Origin: Mesorhizobium atlanticum
Lineage (GTDB): Bacteria > Pseudomonadota > Alphaproteobacteria > Rhizobiales > Rhizobiaceae
Length of the DNA stretch: 64,000 nt
Assembly: GCF_003289965.1 (NCBI RefSeq)
Contig: NZ_QMBQ01000004.1
Span: 186,001-250,000, forward strand
Direction: 5' to 3'
The position numbers and the translations under genes were made by a program. Of the stretch, positions 46,809 through 55,177 are shown one piece after another (within the stretch, counting starts at the first letter, position 1; every line of letters begins with the position of its first letter). The notes beneath the pieces are model-generated. The model made no database searches. It saw only the letters and a list, made by a program, of their open reading frames with translations, and was not told where the DNA came from.

Positions 46809-47602
46809 GCGAGCCCCCAATGCCGTTCGACGGCGTAGCCGGTCTCGGGCAGGGTCGAGCCACCATCGACGACGATGGTCTGGCCAGTGGTGTATTTCGC
46901 CTGTTCCGAGGCGAGGTAGAGCATGGCATAGGCGATGTCGTCTGCCTCGCCGAGCCTGCCCATGGGGATGAACTGCCCGAGCCTGTCCGCCACCTCCGGC
47001 TTGCTCATCGTGCCCCTGCCCGGCTTGGCGATGAAGCCGGGCTCGACGCCGTTGACGGTGACGCCGTGGCGCGCGAACTCGAAGGCCGCACCCCGGATGA
47101 AGGCGTTGACGCCGGCCTTCGCCGCCGAATAGTGCGCGCCGCCGGCCATGGCGACCCGCGCCGAGACGGACGAGGTGACGAGGATGCGGCCATAGCCATT
47201 GGCGCGCATCGCCGGGAGGGCCGCCTGCGCCAGCCAGAAGCAAGCTTTGAGGTTCACCGCAAGCGCCTCTTCCAGCTTGTCCTCGTCGAGTTCCTCGACC
47301 GCGGCCCAGGGACAGCCGCCCGCATTGTGGACGACGATGTCGAGCCGGCCGGATTTGCGCGCAACATCGCCGACCAAGGCGTGCAGCGCCGTGCGATCCA
47401 GGCCGGCAAGCGCAACGGCACGGGCGGAGAGGCCGTGCGCGGAGAGCTCCGCGGCAAGCGCCTCGGCGACATCGAGCGTTCGATTGGCGACGACGACCGA
47501 AGCGCCGGCCTCGGCAAAGCGCGTGACGATGGCGGCACCGATGCCGCGCCCGCCGCCGGTCACCAGCGCCACCCTGCCCGTGAGGTCGAACGGGTTCGCC
47601 AT
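46805..47602 (-). CDS. SDR family oxidoreductase, unit A (second)
   Basis: Classical SDR of 265 residues. TGGGRGIG near residue 15, HNAGG, SSVSARVAMAGGAHYSAAK containing the Tyr-Lys pair (about residues 140-160), PGFIAKPG and TGQTIVVDGGSTLP. It lies three bases after the aminotransferase stop. Only distantly related to its partner SDR, so the two probably perform different steps rather than being a recent duplication. Confidence 0.9.
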   Translation of the reverse strand: MANPFDLTGRVALVTGGGRGIGAAIVTRFAEAGASVVVANRTLDVAEALAAELSAHGLSARAVALAGLDRTALHALVGDVARKSGRLDIVVHNAGGCPWAAVEELDEDKLEEALAVNLKACFWLAQAALPAMRANGYGRILVTSSVSARVAMAGGAHYSAAKAGVNAFIRGAAFEFARHGVTVNGVEPGFIAKPGRGTMSKPEVADRLGQFIPMGRLGEADDIAYAMLYLASEQAKYTTGQTIVVDGGSTLPETGYAVERHWGLA

Positions 47603-47605
47603 GGC

Positions 47606-49000
47606 TCAGACGACGCCCGCGCAGCGAACGAGATCGACGAAACGGCCAAAGACCTCCGTATGGCGATCGACATCGACAGGCGACGTCGCCGGGCACATCA
47701 GGAACATGGTGTGGAAGGGCGTCACCAATATGCCTTCGTTCATGTAGAAGGCATGCAGCAGCGTCTCCAGATCGCCGCGCCGGCCGGCAATGACGTCGGC
47801 GCCGTTGCGCGGCGGCTTCGGCATGAACATGATCTCGGCGCGGGCGCCGACCTGCGTAACATGCCAGGGCAAACCGTTGGCGCGGATGACGTCCCACGCT
47901 GCTTCGGCAAGGCGCGTTGCGTTGGCGATCATCCGCTCGAAATTAGCGGGCGTCAGCACCTCTTCCAGAACGGCGCGCATGGTGGCGATTGTGAGCGCGT
48001 TGCCGGCCAGCGTGCCGCCGATGCCGAGATGCGCCGACTGGCGCACGCGCGGATTGACCATCGGCACGATCTTCCAAAGCCGCTCGGCGATTTCCCGCGA
48101 GACGCCGAAGATTCCGGCCGGAATGCCGCCGGCGATCGCCTTGCCGGCGACCAGCATGTCCGGCTCCAGCCCGTGCAGCGCGGTGTAGCCGCCCGGACCG
48201 CTGGAGATGGTGTGCGTCTCATCGATGATCAGAACCGTGCCGGTGCGGCGGGTGATCTCACGCAGCGCCGTATGGAAACCGTCGGCGACCGGGATCATGC
48301 CGAAATTGGTCATCAGCGGTTCAGTCAGCACGCAGGCGACGTCGCCATGCGATAGCGCTTCCTCGAGCGCCGCGATGTCATTGAATTCAACCACCCGGGA
48401 TACGGCGGAATGGTCGACACCGTTCGGGTGGATCATGTTGCGCATGCCGATCCTGCCGTCGCGGATCTCGACATGCGCCTCTTCGACGCCGCCGTGATAG
48501 CAGCCGGAGAAGACCAGTACCTTGGGCCGGCCGGTGATCATGCGCGCGATGCGGATGGCGCCGCGATTGGCGTCGGTGGCCGAGGTGGTCAGCGTCCAGT
48601 AGGGCAAGCCGAAGCGGCGCGTGAGCTCGGCGCCGACCCAGAGGCTGTCCTCGGTGGGCAGCATCATGGTGGTGCCGTTCTGCAATTGGTGAAGAGCGGC
48701 GCGCGTCACCGCCTCGGGCGCGTGGCCGCACATGCCGCCGGTGTCGCCCAGCGCGAAGTCGACATAGTCGTGGCCGTCGATATCGTGGATATGCGCGCCG
48801 CGCGCCGAAGCGGCATAGACCGGGAAGCCGCCGGCCCAGCGGCGCATCCAGTGCGACGGCCCGCCATAAAGGAAGTGCTTTTTGCCTTCCTCCCATGCCG
48901 CCGCCGAGCGCGGATGCGTGGCGAGGAACCGCGCCTGCTCGCGGTCGAGCAGTTTTTCGATCGTTGCTGGTTGCAAAGCGGTCTTGCTGGCGGCCGTCAC
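47606..49000 (-). CDS. Class III aminotransferase (glutamate-1-semialdehyde aminomutase-like), unit A
   Basis: PLP enzyme of 464 residues. Glycine-rich phosphate site LTTSATDANRGAIRIAR, VLIIDETHTISSGPGG with the PLP-ring Asp, and Schiff-base lysine in LVAGKAIAGGIPAG (about residue 286). The closest look is to aminomutase-like catabolic transaminases, not to HemL proper, since the context is not heme synthesis. First gene of the unit A operon, divergent from the IclR regulator. It could remove an amino group released by, or preceding, the amidohydrolase step. Confidence 0.86.
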   Translation of the reverse strand: MTAASKTALQPATIEKLLDREQARFLATHPRSAAAWEEGKKHFLYGGPSHWMRRWAGGFPVYAASARGAHIHDIDGHDYVDFALGDTGGMCGHAPEAVTRAALHQLQNGTTMMLPTEDSLWVGAELTRRFGLPYWTLTTSATDANRGAIRIARMITGRPKVLVFSGCYHGGVEEAHVEIRDGRIGMRNMIHPNGVDHSAVSRVVEFNDIAALEEALSHGDVACVLTEPLMTNFGMIPVADGFHTALREITRRTGTVLIIDETHTISSGPGGYTALHGLEPDMLVAGKAIAGGIPAGIFGVSREIAERLWKIVPMVNPRVRQSAHLGIGGTLAGNALTIATMRAVLEEVLTPANFERMIANATRLAEAAWDVIRANGLPWHVTQVGARAEIMFMPKPPRNGADVIAGRRGDLETLLHAFYMNEGILVTPFHTMFLMCPATSPVDVDRHTEVFGRFVDLVRCAGVV

Positions 49001-49055
49001 AGCGCTGAACTCTCCCTGGCGCGCCGAATTCCGGAGCGCTAATTGTTCCCAAGTC

Positions 49056-49072
49056 GGTTCACTATTTGAACC
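49056..49072. promoter_or_regulatory. Perfect 17-bp palindrome, candidate IclR operator
   Basis: GGTTCA-CTATT-TGAACC is a perfect inverted repeat in the 158-base gap between the unit A operon and its divergent iclR-type gene. The size (6-5-6) and central location fit an IclR-family operator. A possible plus-strand promoter overlaps it (TTGAAC at 49066-49071, TATAGA at 49087-49092), so the regulator may repress itself. Confidence 0.55.
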
Positions 49073-49158
49073 AGTGTTTTGTATGTTATAGACACACTGA
49101 CGGCAGGAAGGGCTCCTGTCAAGTTAATTCACATGCGAAGTATCTCGGAGAATGAGTG

Positions 49159-49905
49159 ATGAGCACGGTGGGCAAGGCGGTGTCGCTGCTGGAGCTGTTC
49201 ACGCTGCACGAACCGGAGATCGGCCTCTCCGATCTCGCCCGGCGCGCTGGTCTCGACAAGGCCACGGCCAGGCGGCTTCTGATGGCGCTTGCCGCGCACC
49301 GGCTGATCGAGCAGGAACCGCGCAGCCGCCGCTACCGGCTGGGCGCCGGCCTGTCCCGGCTGGCGCGCATCCGCGACGCGCATTTCCCCTTCGTGCGGCT
49401 GGCCGCGCCAGTCGTCCGCGAGCTGTCGCAAGAAACCGGCGAGACCGTACATCTGTCGGAGTTCAGCGCCGGCGCATTGCTCACCGTCCATGTCGAGCTT
49501 TCGGCGAAGGCTAACCGCGTCAATGTCGATGTCGGCCAGGTGCTGCCGCTGCATGGCACGGCCTCGGGCATCGCCTTCCTTGCCGCCTCGCGCCTGGAGG
49601 TGGCCAGCGCCTATCTGGAGAAGCCTTTGCAGGCCTTCACCGCGCATACGATGACAGAGCGGGACACGCTGGCCAAAGCCATCGCGTTCGCGGCCGCAAG
49701 CGGCTATTCGCGCAGTTCGCAGGGCTATGAGGAAGGCGTGCACAGCATAGGTGCCGCGATCCTCGGTGCCGACGGCCAGCCGGTCGGCACGCTGTCGATC
49801 GCCTCCCCCGTCTCGCGTGTCGACGACCAGCTGGCGGCCAGCCAGGGCGAGGCGGCGACCAGGGCGGCGCGGCTGATCTCGGCGCGGCTGACCGGCGAGG
49901 CATAA
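49159..49905 (+). CDS. IclR family transcriptional regulator, unit A
   Basis: DNA-binding regulator of 248 residues. N-terminal winged helix-turn-helix (GKAVSLLELFTLHEPEIGLS, then DLARRAGLDKATARRLLMAL, about residues 4-48) and a C-terminal ligand-binding IclR domain (HLSEFSAGALLTVHVEL, VLPLHGTASGIAFLA, SIGAAILGADGQPVGTLSIA). It probably senses the unit A substrate and controls the divergent operon through the palindrome upstream. ATG at 49159 chosen; a GTG directly before it is equivalent. Confidence 0.9.
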   Translation: MSTVGKAVSLLELFTLHEPEIGLSDLARRAGLDKATARRLLMALAAHRLIEQEPRSRRYRLGAGLSRLARIRDAHFPFVRLAAPVVRELSQETGETVHLSEFSAGALLTVHVELSAKANRVNVDVGQVLPLHGTASGIAFLAASRLEVASAYLEKPLQAFTAHTMTERDTLAKAIAFAAASGYSRSSQGYEEGVHSIGAAILGADGQPVGTLSIASPVSRVDDQLAASQGEAATRAARLISARLTGEA

Positions 49906-49968
49906 GTTCGTCTCCGCCGGCTGGGATCGTTCGGTGCTGCCGGCGCCAGACGTTCTCGTTCCTCGCCG

Positions 49969-50355
49969 TCAAACACCGTCCTGGTAGAGTTCGATCGGAA
50001 GTCCATCGGGATCGGCTATGAAAGTGAACAATCGTCCCGTGTAGGGATCTGTTCTGATGGGCTCCACCTCAACGCCTTGCGAGCGAAGCAGCTCGGCAGT
50101 TGCCTCGGCCGAGGCGACCACGAATGCAATATGTCTTAGCCCGCAGGCCTCGGGCCTGCTGGGCCGGCTTGGCGGATCCGGGAAACTGAATAACTCGATC
50201 TGGATGGGGCCATGACGCAAATCGCATTTCCAGGACTGCCTCTCCGGGCGCCAGTTTTCGGCGAGAACGGCGAAACCGAGCTTGTTGATGTAGAACTGCT
50301 TCGACGCCTCATAGTCACTGCAGATGATTGCAACATGATGGACAGCCAGGAGCAT
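49969..50355 (-). CDS. VOC family protein (YaeR/glyoxalase I-like)
   Basis: Single vicinal-oxygen-chelate domain pair in 128 residues. VHHVAIICSDYEASKQFYINKLGF opens with the first metal His; QIELFSFPDPP supplies the Glu; LRHIAFVVASAEATAELL the second His; ELYQDGV the final Glu. This is the full metal set of the glyoxalase-I-like YaeR group, but the substrate is unknown. Start at 50355 with the canonical N-terminus. It converges on the IclR gene and stands alone. Confidence 0.84.
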   Translation of the reverse strand: MLLAVHHVAIICSDYEASKQFYINKLGFAVLAENWRPERQSWKCDLRHGPIQIELFSFPDPPSRPSRPEACGLRHIAFVVASAEATAELLRSQGVEVEPIRTDPYTGRLFTFIADPDGLPIELYQDGV

Positions 50356-50672
50356 CAAACGGGCCTCACGTGAGCTTCGATAAGGGCGACGCAGCAGACT
50401 CGCATCGAGCACGCCTTTGACGCAACCAGGTACCGACACCGGCATCGAGCGGCCAGAGAAACGTGCCGAGTCCCGGCCTTGCTAGGACCTTCTCGGCTGC
50501 GCTGAGCGCTTCCTTCGTCAACGGGCGTGAATGAATTTCTGCCGTTGCGACGAAGATGCTTAGCATGTTAACTTATTGGTTGCATCGGCGCTGCCGTTGC
50601 GTCTCAATCCCGCGAAAAGAGGGCCACGAAAAAGGGCCACGAAAAGACGGGACGAAACTGATGGAGGAGACT

Positions 50673-51620
50673 ATGCCCGGCCACCATGTGAGCGTCGCCG
50701 ACGGCGAGGCTTTCCTGTCCGCCTCGCGGATGCTGTTCGGCCCGATCACGCAGCGCTTCGCGCGCGGCGAGGCGCCGTCGCTGCCGAAGCTGGTGTCGGT
50801 CAATCTGGGCTCCTGCCGGCTCTCCGAGATCAGGGCGAAATCGCATCTGGTCGTCAACGACCGCGCCTTCTGGCGCAGCTTCGATCCTGACGCGATCAAG
50901 ATCCTGATGCAACTCAAGGGCCGCAGCCGCTTCGAGCAGCAGCAGGTCGCCGTCGACCTCGGCCCGCGCGCGGCGATCATCTACGATCCGGTGCGGGCTT
51001 ATTCGCTGCAGAACCTGTCCGACGTCGACCAACTGATCCTGCAGGTGCCGCGCTCGACATTCGGCGACGAGACGCTGGCCCGTCTTTCGGCGCCGGTGCC
51101 GCTGCCCGGCGAGGGCGACAGCCTGACCCATATCGTGTCCGGGCTGATGCAGATGGCTATCGGAGAAGCGCACAAGCTCGACGAGGCCAGTTGCCGCCGC
51201 GTCGGCGAAAGCCTGATCCAGCTCGTCAACGGCCTGATCCAGGCAAAGCCCATGGCGCCGGAATTCCGCCGCTCGCCGCTGGAAGCACTCCGTGAAAGGA
51301 TTGTCGCCTATATCGACGCCAATCTGGCCCGCAGCAGCCTCTCGGCCGAGGACATCGCTCACCACATGGGCTGCTCCCGGCGCTACCTGCACCGCGCCTT
51401 CGAGGGCGAAGGCATGACGCTGGAACGCTTCGTCTGGGACAGGCGGCTGGAGCGCAGCAAGGAGGAACTTCTCTCCCCTGCCCGCGCCTCGGTATCGATC
51501 TCCGAAATCGCCTTTGCCTGCGGCTTCAATTCGAGCGCGCATTTCTCGCGTGCGTTCAAGAGCAAGTATGACGTGTCGCCACGGGAGCTGAGGGAGCGGG
51601 TGAGGCTGGTGGTGCATTAG
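50673..51620 (+). CDS. AraC family transcriptional regulator, unit B
   Basis: Regulator of 315 residues. N-terminal cupin-like AraC_binding_2 domain (FGPITQRFARGEAPSLPKLVSV to about residue 180) and C-terminal double helix-turn-helix (SAEDIAHHMGCSRRYLHRAFEG, ISEIAFACGFNSSAHFSRAFKSKYDVSPRELRERV). ATG at 50673 follows a GGAGGA; an in-frame ATG at 50661 is possible. It converges on the unit B importer operon, the likely target, by position only. No operator could be identified. Confidence 0.86.
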   Translation: MPGHHVSVADGEAFLSASRMLFGPITQRFARGEAPSLPKLVSVNLGSCRLSEIRAKSHLVVNDRAFWRSFDPDAIKILMQLKGRSRFEQQQVAVDLGPRAAIIYDPVRAYSLQNLSDVDQLILQVPRSTFGDETLARLSAPVPLPGEGDSLTHIVSGLMQMAIGEAHKLDEASCRRVGESLIQLVNGLIQAKPMAPEFRRSPLEALRERIVAYIDANLARSSLSAEDIAHHMGCSRRYLHRAFEGEGMTLERFVWDRRLERSKEELLSPARASVSISEIAFACGFNSSAHFSRAFKSKYDVSPRELRERVRLVVH

Positions 51621-51684
51621 GGGGCGGAACGCATCGCGTTTTACAGGAGGCGCCCTAATACGCGTTGCAAGAGTGGGACAGGAA

Positions 51685-51705
51685 TGGGGTCTGCGTTGGA
51701 CCCCA
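51685..51705. terminator. Hairpin between convergent unit B transcripts
   Basis: Perfect 7-bp stem TGGGGTC / GACCCCA with loop TGCGTTG, in the 102-base gap between the araC-type gene and the end of the importer operon. It can fold in both transcripts. There is no T run, so termination strength is uncertain. Confidence 0.4.
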
Positions 51706-51722
51706 GGCCTCACTGGGGGTAC

Positions 51723-52688
51723 CTAGGCGGTCTTCAGCCTTTTCCCCACGCGCATCAGCCCCTTCGGCAGGAACAGCATCGCCAGGATGATCGTCAGCCC
51801 CGAGATCACCGGATGGTAGTCGGGCACGACGATGCGGGCGAGATCGAACACGGCGTACATCACCAGCGCGCCGAGGATCGGGCCGAGCAGCGTGCCGGTG
51901 CCGCCGACCACCGTCATCATCAGCGGCAAGAGCATCCAGTCGAGGTCGAACACCGAGTCCGGTCCGACATGGAAGATGTAGAAGGTGTAGAGGCTGCCGG
52001 CGACGCCGGCGATGAAGGCGCTGCCGGCGAAGGCGGCGACCTTGACCTTGAGCGTGTCGATGCCGTTGGCGGACGCCGCCATCTCGTCGTCGCGCACGGC
52101 GATCAGGGCAAGGCCGTAGCGCGAGCGCATCAGCGCGTGGATGGCCAAGGCGGTGGCGACCATCAGGCCGAGGCCGACCCAGTAATGCGGGCGCAGCGTG
52201 TCGAAGCTGCTCGCCGGGGCGACGATGCCGAAGGCGCCGCCGGTGAAGTCGCCGCCATTGACGAAGATCACCTTGACGATCTCGCCGAAGCCGAGCGTGC
52301 CGAGCGCGAAATAATCGCCATGGAGTTTCGACAGCAGCGGCAAGCCGATAAGGACCGCCGCGAGTGCCGCGACGAAGCCCCCCAGCAGCATTGTCACCGG
52401 GTCGAAATAGTAGATGTTCGGATGGCTGTCATAGAGCGAGCCCCAGAGATGGTTGCCGCTCCACAGGATCGCGGTGGTGTAGGCGCCGAGGCCGAAGAAG
52501 GCATGGCTGCCGAGGCTGATCTGGCCGCCATAGCCGGCGACGAGGTTCCAACTCTGCGCCATGACGGCGTAGAGGGAGACGAAGAACAGGAAGGAGAAAT
52601 AGTAGGCGTCGACGGCGCCGGGCAGGAACGGCAGCAGCGCCAGCACTGCCACGACGACGATTGCGATCCATCGCGAGGCTCGGCTCAT
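51723..52688 (-). CDS. Branched-chain-amino-acid-type ABC permease (LivM type), unit B
   Basis: Permease of 321 residues. Opens with RWIAIVVVAVLALLPFLPG, the LivM hallmark NLVAGYGGQISLGSHAFFGLG at about residues 45-65, and the coupling loop RSRYGLALIAVRDDEMAASA. Closing helix TIILAMLFLPKGL is typical. ATG at 52688, five bases after LivH. Last gene of the unit B operon. Confidence 0.9.
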   Translation of the reverse strand: MSRASRWIAIVVVAVLALLPFLPGAVDAYYFSFLFFVSLYAVMAQSWNLVAGYGGQISLGSHAFFGLGAYTTAILWSGNHLWGSLYDSHPNIYYFDPVTMLLGGFVAALAAVLIGLPLLSKLHGDYFALGTLGFGEIVKVIFVNGGDFTGGAFGIVAPASSFDTLRPHYWVGLGLMVATALAIHALMRSRYGLALIAVRDDEMAASANGIDTLKVKVAAFAGSAFIAGVAGSLYTFYIFHVGPDSVFDLDWMLLPLMMTVVGGTGTLLGPILGALVMYAVFDLARIVVPDYHPVISGLTIILAMLFLPKGLMRVGKRLKTA

Positions 52689-52693
52689 CGTTC

Positions 52694-53587
52694 TCAAGCC
52701 TTCTTGTAGGGACGGCTGAACAGGCCTTCCGGTTTGAACATCAGCACCGCCAGGAACACGCCGTAGGCGATGGCGTTCGTCCAGCCGCCAGAAATGAAGA
52801 ACTGGACATAAGCCTCGATCAGGCCGAGCAGGATGCCGCCGGCCAGAGCGCCGGTCACGTTGCCGATGCCACCTAGCGCCAGCGCCACCAGCGCCTTCAG
52901 GCTGAAGATGAAACCGGCGAAGGGGTTGAACGGAAAGGTGGTTGCGACCGCGACGCCAGCCGCGCCAGCCAGCGAAATGCCGATGGCAAAGGCGATCGCG
53001 TTGACGCGGTGCGGGCTGATGCCCATCAAAGTCGCGGCGTCCATGTCTTCGGAGGCGGCGCGCACCGCCTTGCCGACAATCGTCTTGCGCAGGAACAGCA
53101 TCACCAGGCCGGTTCCGGCGAGCGCGATCAAAAAACCCATCGAGCGGGTGAAGGAGGTGCGCACGCCGAAGAGCTCGATGCCGCTTGCCGTATAGCTGGT
53201 CACCACGCCGGCGGTGTTGCCGCCCCAGATCACCGTCATCAGGTTCTGGACCAGGAACATCAGGCCGACGGCGATGAGCAGCGAGACGTTGCGGTCCTCC
53301 TCGGCGGCAGCCTTGCGGAACAGGCCCTGATAGATCAGCCAGCCAACGCCGAGCCCGACCGGCACGACGATCAACAGCGACAGGAACGGGTCGATGCCGA
53401 GGCCGTAGAAGAGCGCGCGCACGAAATATGCGGCCAGGATGATCATCGCGCCCTGGGCAAGGAAGATCAGCCGCATGGTGCCGAAGATGAGGCTCAGGCC
53501 CACGGCGGCGACGCCATACATGGCGCCGCCGAGCGCGCCGTTGAGCGACAGCTGGAGCAGGATCTCGGGTGGCGGGAGATTGACCAT
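52694..53587 (-). CDS. Branched-chain-amino-acid-type ABC permease (LivH type), unit B
   Basis: Permease of 297 residues. LSLNGALGGAMYGVAAVGLSL, then LIFLAQGAMIILAAYF as the LivH hallmark, coupling region KAVRAASEDMDAATLMGIS and GGIGNVTGALAGGILLGLIE. Lies 3 bases after the LivF gene. Not close to the unit A LivH, so the two importers were not produced by a recent duplication. Confidence 0.9.
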   Translation of the reverse strand: MVNLPPPEILLQLSLNGALGGAMYGVAAVGLSLIFGTMRLIFLAQGAMIILAAYFVRALFYGLGIDPFLSLLIVVPVGLGVGWLIYQGLFRKAAAEEDRNVSLLIAVGLMFLVQNLMTVIWGGNTAGVVTSYTASGIELFGVRTSFTRSMGFLIALAGTGLVMLFLRKTIVGKAVRAASEDMDAATLMGISPHRVNAIAFAIGISLAGAAGVAVATTFPFNPFAGFIFSLKALVALALGGIGNVTGALAGGILLGLIEAYVQFFISGGWTNAIAYGVFLAVLMFKPEGLFSRPYKKA

Positions 53588-53590
53588 TTT

Positions 53591-54313
53591 CTACTCCAAC
53601 ACGCCCATATAGGCCTTCTGGATTTCGGGATCGGCGATGAGGTCGGCGCCGGTGCCTTGCATGGCGAGCGAGCCGGTCTTCAACACGAAGGCGTAGTCGG
53701 CGACCTTCAGAGCCTGATGGATGTTCTGCTCGACCAGAAGGATGGTGACGCCCTGGCCATGCAAGGTCTGGATCAGCGCAAACATCTGCTGCACCACGAG
53801 TGGGCTGAGGCCCAGCGACGGCTCGTCGAGGATGAGCAGCGACGGCTCCGACATGGTGGCCCGCGCGATCGCCAGCATCTGCTGCTCGCCGCCGGAGAGC
53901 GAACCGGCCTTCTGGTGCGCGCGTTCCTTCAGGCGCGGGAAGAGCGTGTAGGCCTTCTCCAGCAGCTCCTTGGTGCGCGGCCGGGCCTTGGGCTGGAACG
54001 CGCCGAGCTCGAGATTTTCCAGCACCGTCATCTGGCGGAACAGACCGCGCCCTTCCGGCACATGGGCGATGCCCAGGCGGGCGATCTCCTGCGGCGCCTT
54101 GCCTGTGATCGACTGGCCCGACAGCCGGATGTCGCCGGCCTTGGGCTTCAGCAGGCCGGAAACGGTGCGGAGCAGCGTCGTCTTGCCGGCGCCGTTGGCG
54201 CCGACCAGCGCGACGATCGTGCCGGGATCGACATGGAGCGACACGCCCCACAGCGCGCCGACGTCGCCATAGGCGACTTCGAGATCGCTTATTTCAAGCA
54301 GCCGGTTCGCCAA
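53591..54313 (-). CDS. Branched-chain-amino-acid-type ABC importer ATPase (LivF type), unit B
   Basis: ATPase of 240 residues. Walker A GANGAGKTTLLRTV, signature LSGGEQQMLAIARAT, Walker B LLILDEPSLGLSP and H-loop LLVEQNIHQALK. Its start lies 20 bases inside the end of the LivG gene, a strong sign of co-translation. Standard length and motifs. Confidence 0.91.
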   Translation of the reverse strand: MANRLLEISDLEVAYGDVGALWGVSLHVDPGTIVALVGANGAGKTTLLRTVSGLLKPKAGDIRLSGQSITGKAPQEIARLGIAHVPEGRGLFRQMTVLENLELGAFQPKARPRTKELLEKAYTLFPRLKERAHQKAGSLSGGEQQMLAIARATMSEPSLLILDEPSLGLSPLVVQQMFALIQTLHGQGVTILLVEQNIHQALKVADYAFVLKTGSLAMQGTGADLIADPEIQKAYMGVLE

Positions 54314-55031
54314 GATAGGCCTCGATGACTTTGCGGTTTTGCGTGACGTCGCGCGGCGTGCCGTCTGCGATCTTCTCGCCGTGGTCGAGCACGACGACTC
54401 TGCTGCATACCTTCATGATGGCGTCGACCTTGTGCTCGACCCACAGCATCGAGATGCCCCGGTCGGCACGCACACGGCGGATGACGTCGACCATGCGCTG
54501 GATCTCGGTCGGGTTGAGGCCGGCCATCGGCTCGTCGAGGAGCAGCAGCGCCGGATCGGAGGCGATGGCGCGCGCAATCTCCAGCATGCGGCGGTCCGAC
54601 AGCGTCATATGCGCGGTGCGCATGTCGCGCCTGGCGCTGAGGCCGACTAGCTCCAGCGCGGCCGTAGCCGCCTCGGTTGCGTGCTTGACGCGGCCTCCTG
54701 CCCCGTAGACGGCGCCGACCATGACATTCTCGAAGGCGGTCATGGTGAGGAAGGTGCGCACCAGCTGGAAGGTGCGGGCGATGCCGAGCCTCGAGATGCG
54801 GTGCGGCGCGATGCCGGTGATGTCCTTGCCGCGGAAGGACACACGCCCTTCAGTCGGCGCGTAGATGGCGGTGATGACGTTGAACAGCGTCGACTTGCCG
54901 GCGCCGTTCGGCCCGATCAGACCGATCAGCTCGTTGGCGCCGACGGCGATATCGATGTTGTTGAGGACGACAAGCCCACCGAAGCGCTTCTTGACCGCCT
55001 CGAGGCGCAGCAAGGTTTCGTCCGCCTGCAT
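54294..55031 (-). CDS. Branched-chain-amino-acid-type ABC importer ATPase (LivG type), unit B
   Basis: ATPase of 245 residues. Walker A GPNGAGKSTLFNVI near residue 41, Walker B LLLLDEPMAGLNPTE, H-loop MLWVEHKVDAIM. The signature is the relaxed form TLSDRRMLEIARAI seen in some LivG proteins. ATG at 55031 has a GGAAGGAAA ribosome site; the open frame runs far upstream without support. Partner of the LivF gene that follows. Confidence 0.9.
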   Translation of the reverse strand: MQADETLLRLEAVKKRFGGLVVLNNIDIAVGANELIGLIGPNGAGKSTLFNVITAIYAPTEGRVSFRGKDITGIAPHRISRLGIARTFQLVRTFLTMTAFENVMVGAVYGAGGRVKHATEAATAALELVGLSARRDMRTAHMTLSDRRMLEIARAIASDPALLLLDEPMAGLNPTEIQRMVDVIRRVRADRGISMLWVEHKVDAIMKVCSRVVVLDHGEKIADGTPRDVTQNRKVIEAYLGEPAA

Positions 55032-55177
55032 CGTGTTTTCGTTTCCTTCCAGCGGAAGCGCCAAGGATTCGGCACTCAAACCGCCCTGTTGCCAAGCGAT
55101 CCGAATGGGTGGGCGGGAAGCGAACGGGCGCCTGGCTTCGCAATCAGGCGCCCGCCGCTTCCACCGCATCTGTTCAT

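Noticed and set aside
44184..46838. An 884-codon plus-strand open frame
   Set aside because: Antisense to the amidohydrolase and SDR genes, both with complete motifs on the minus strand; composition is typical of shadow frames.
50366..50566. A 66-codon minus-strand open frame upstream of the VOC gene
   Set aside because: No recognised motif, no good ribosome site, no conserved context; may be chance.
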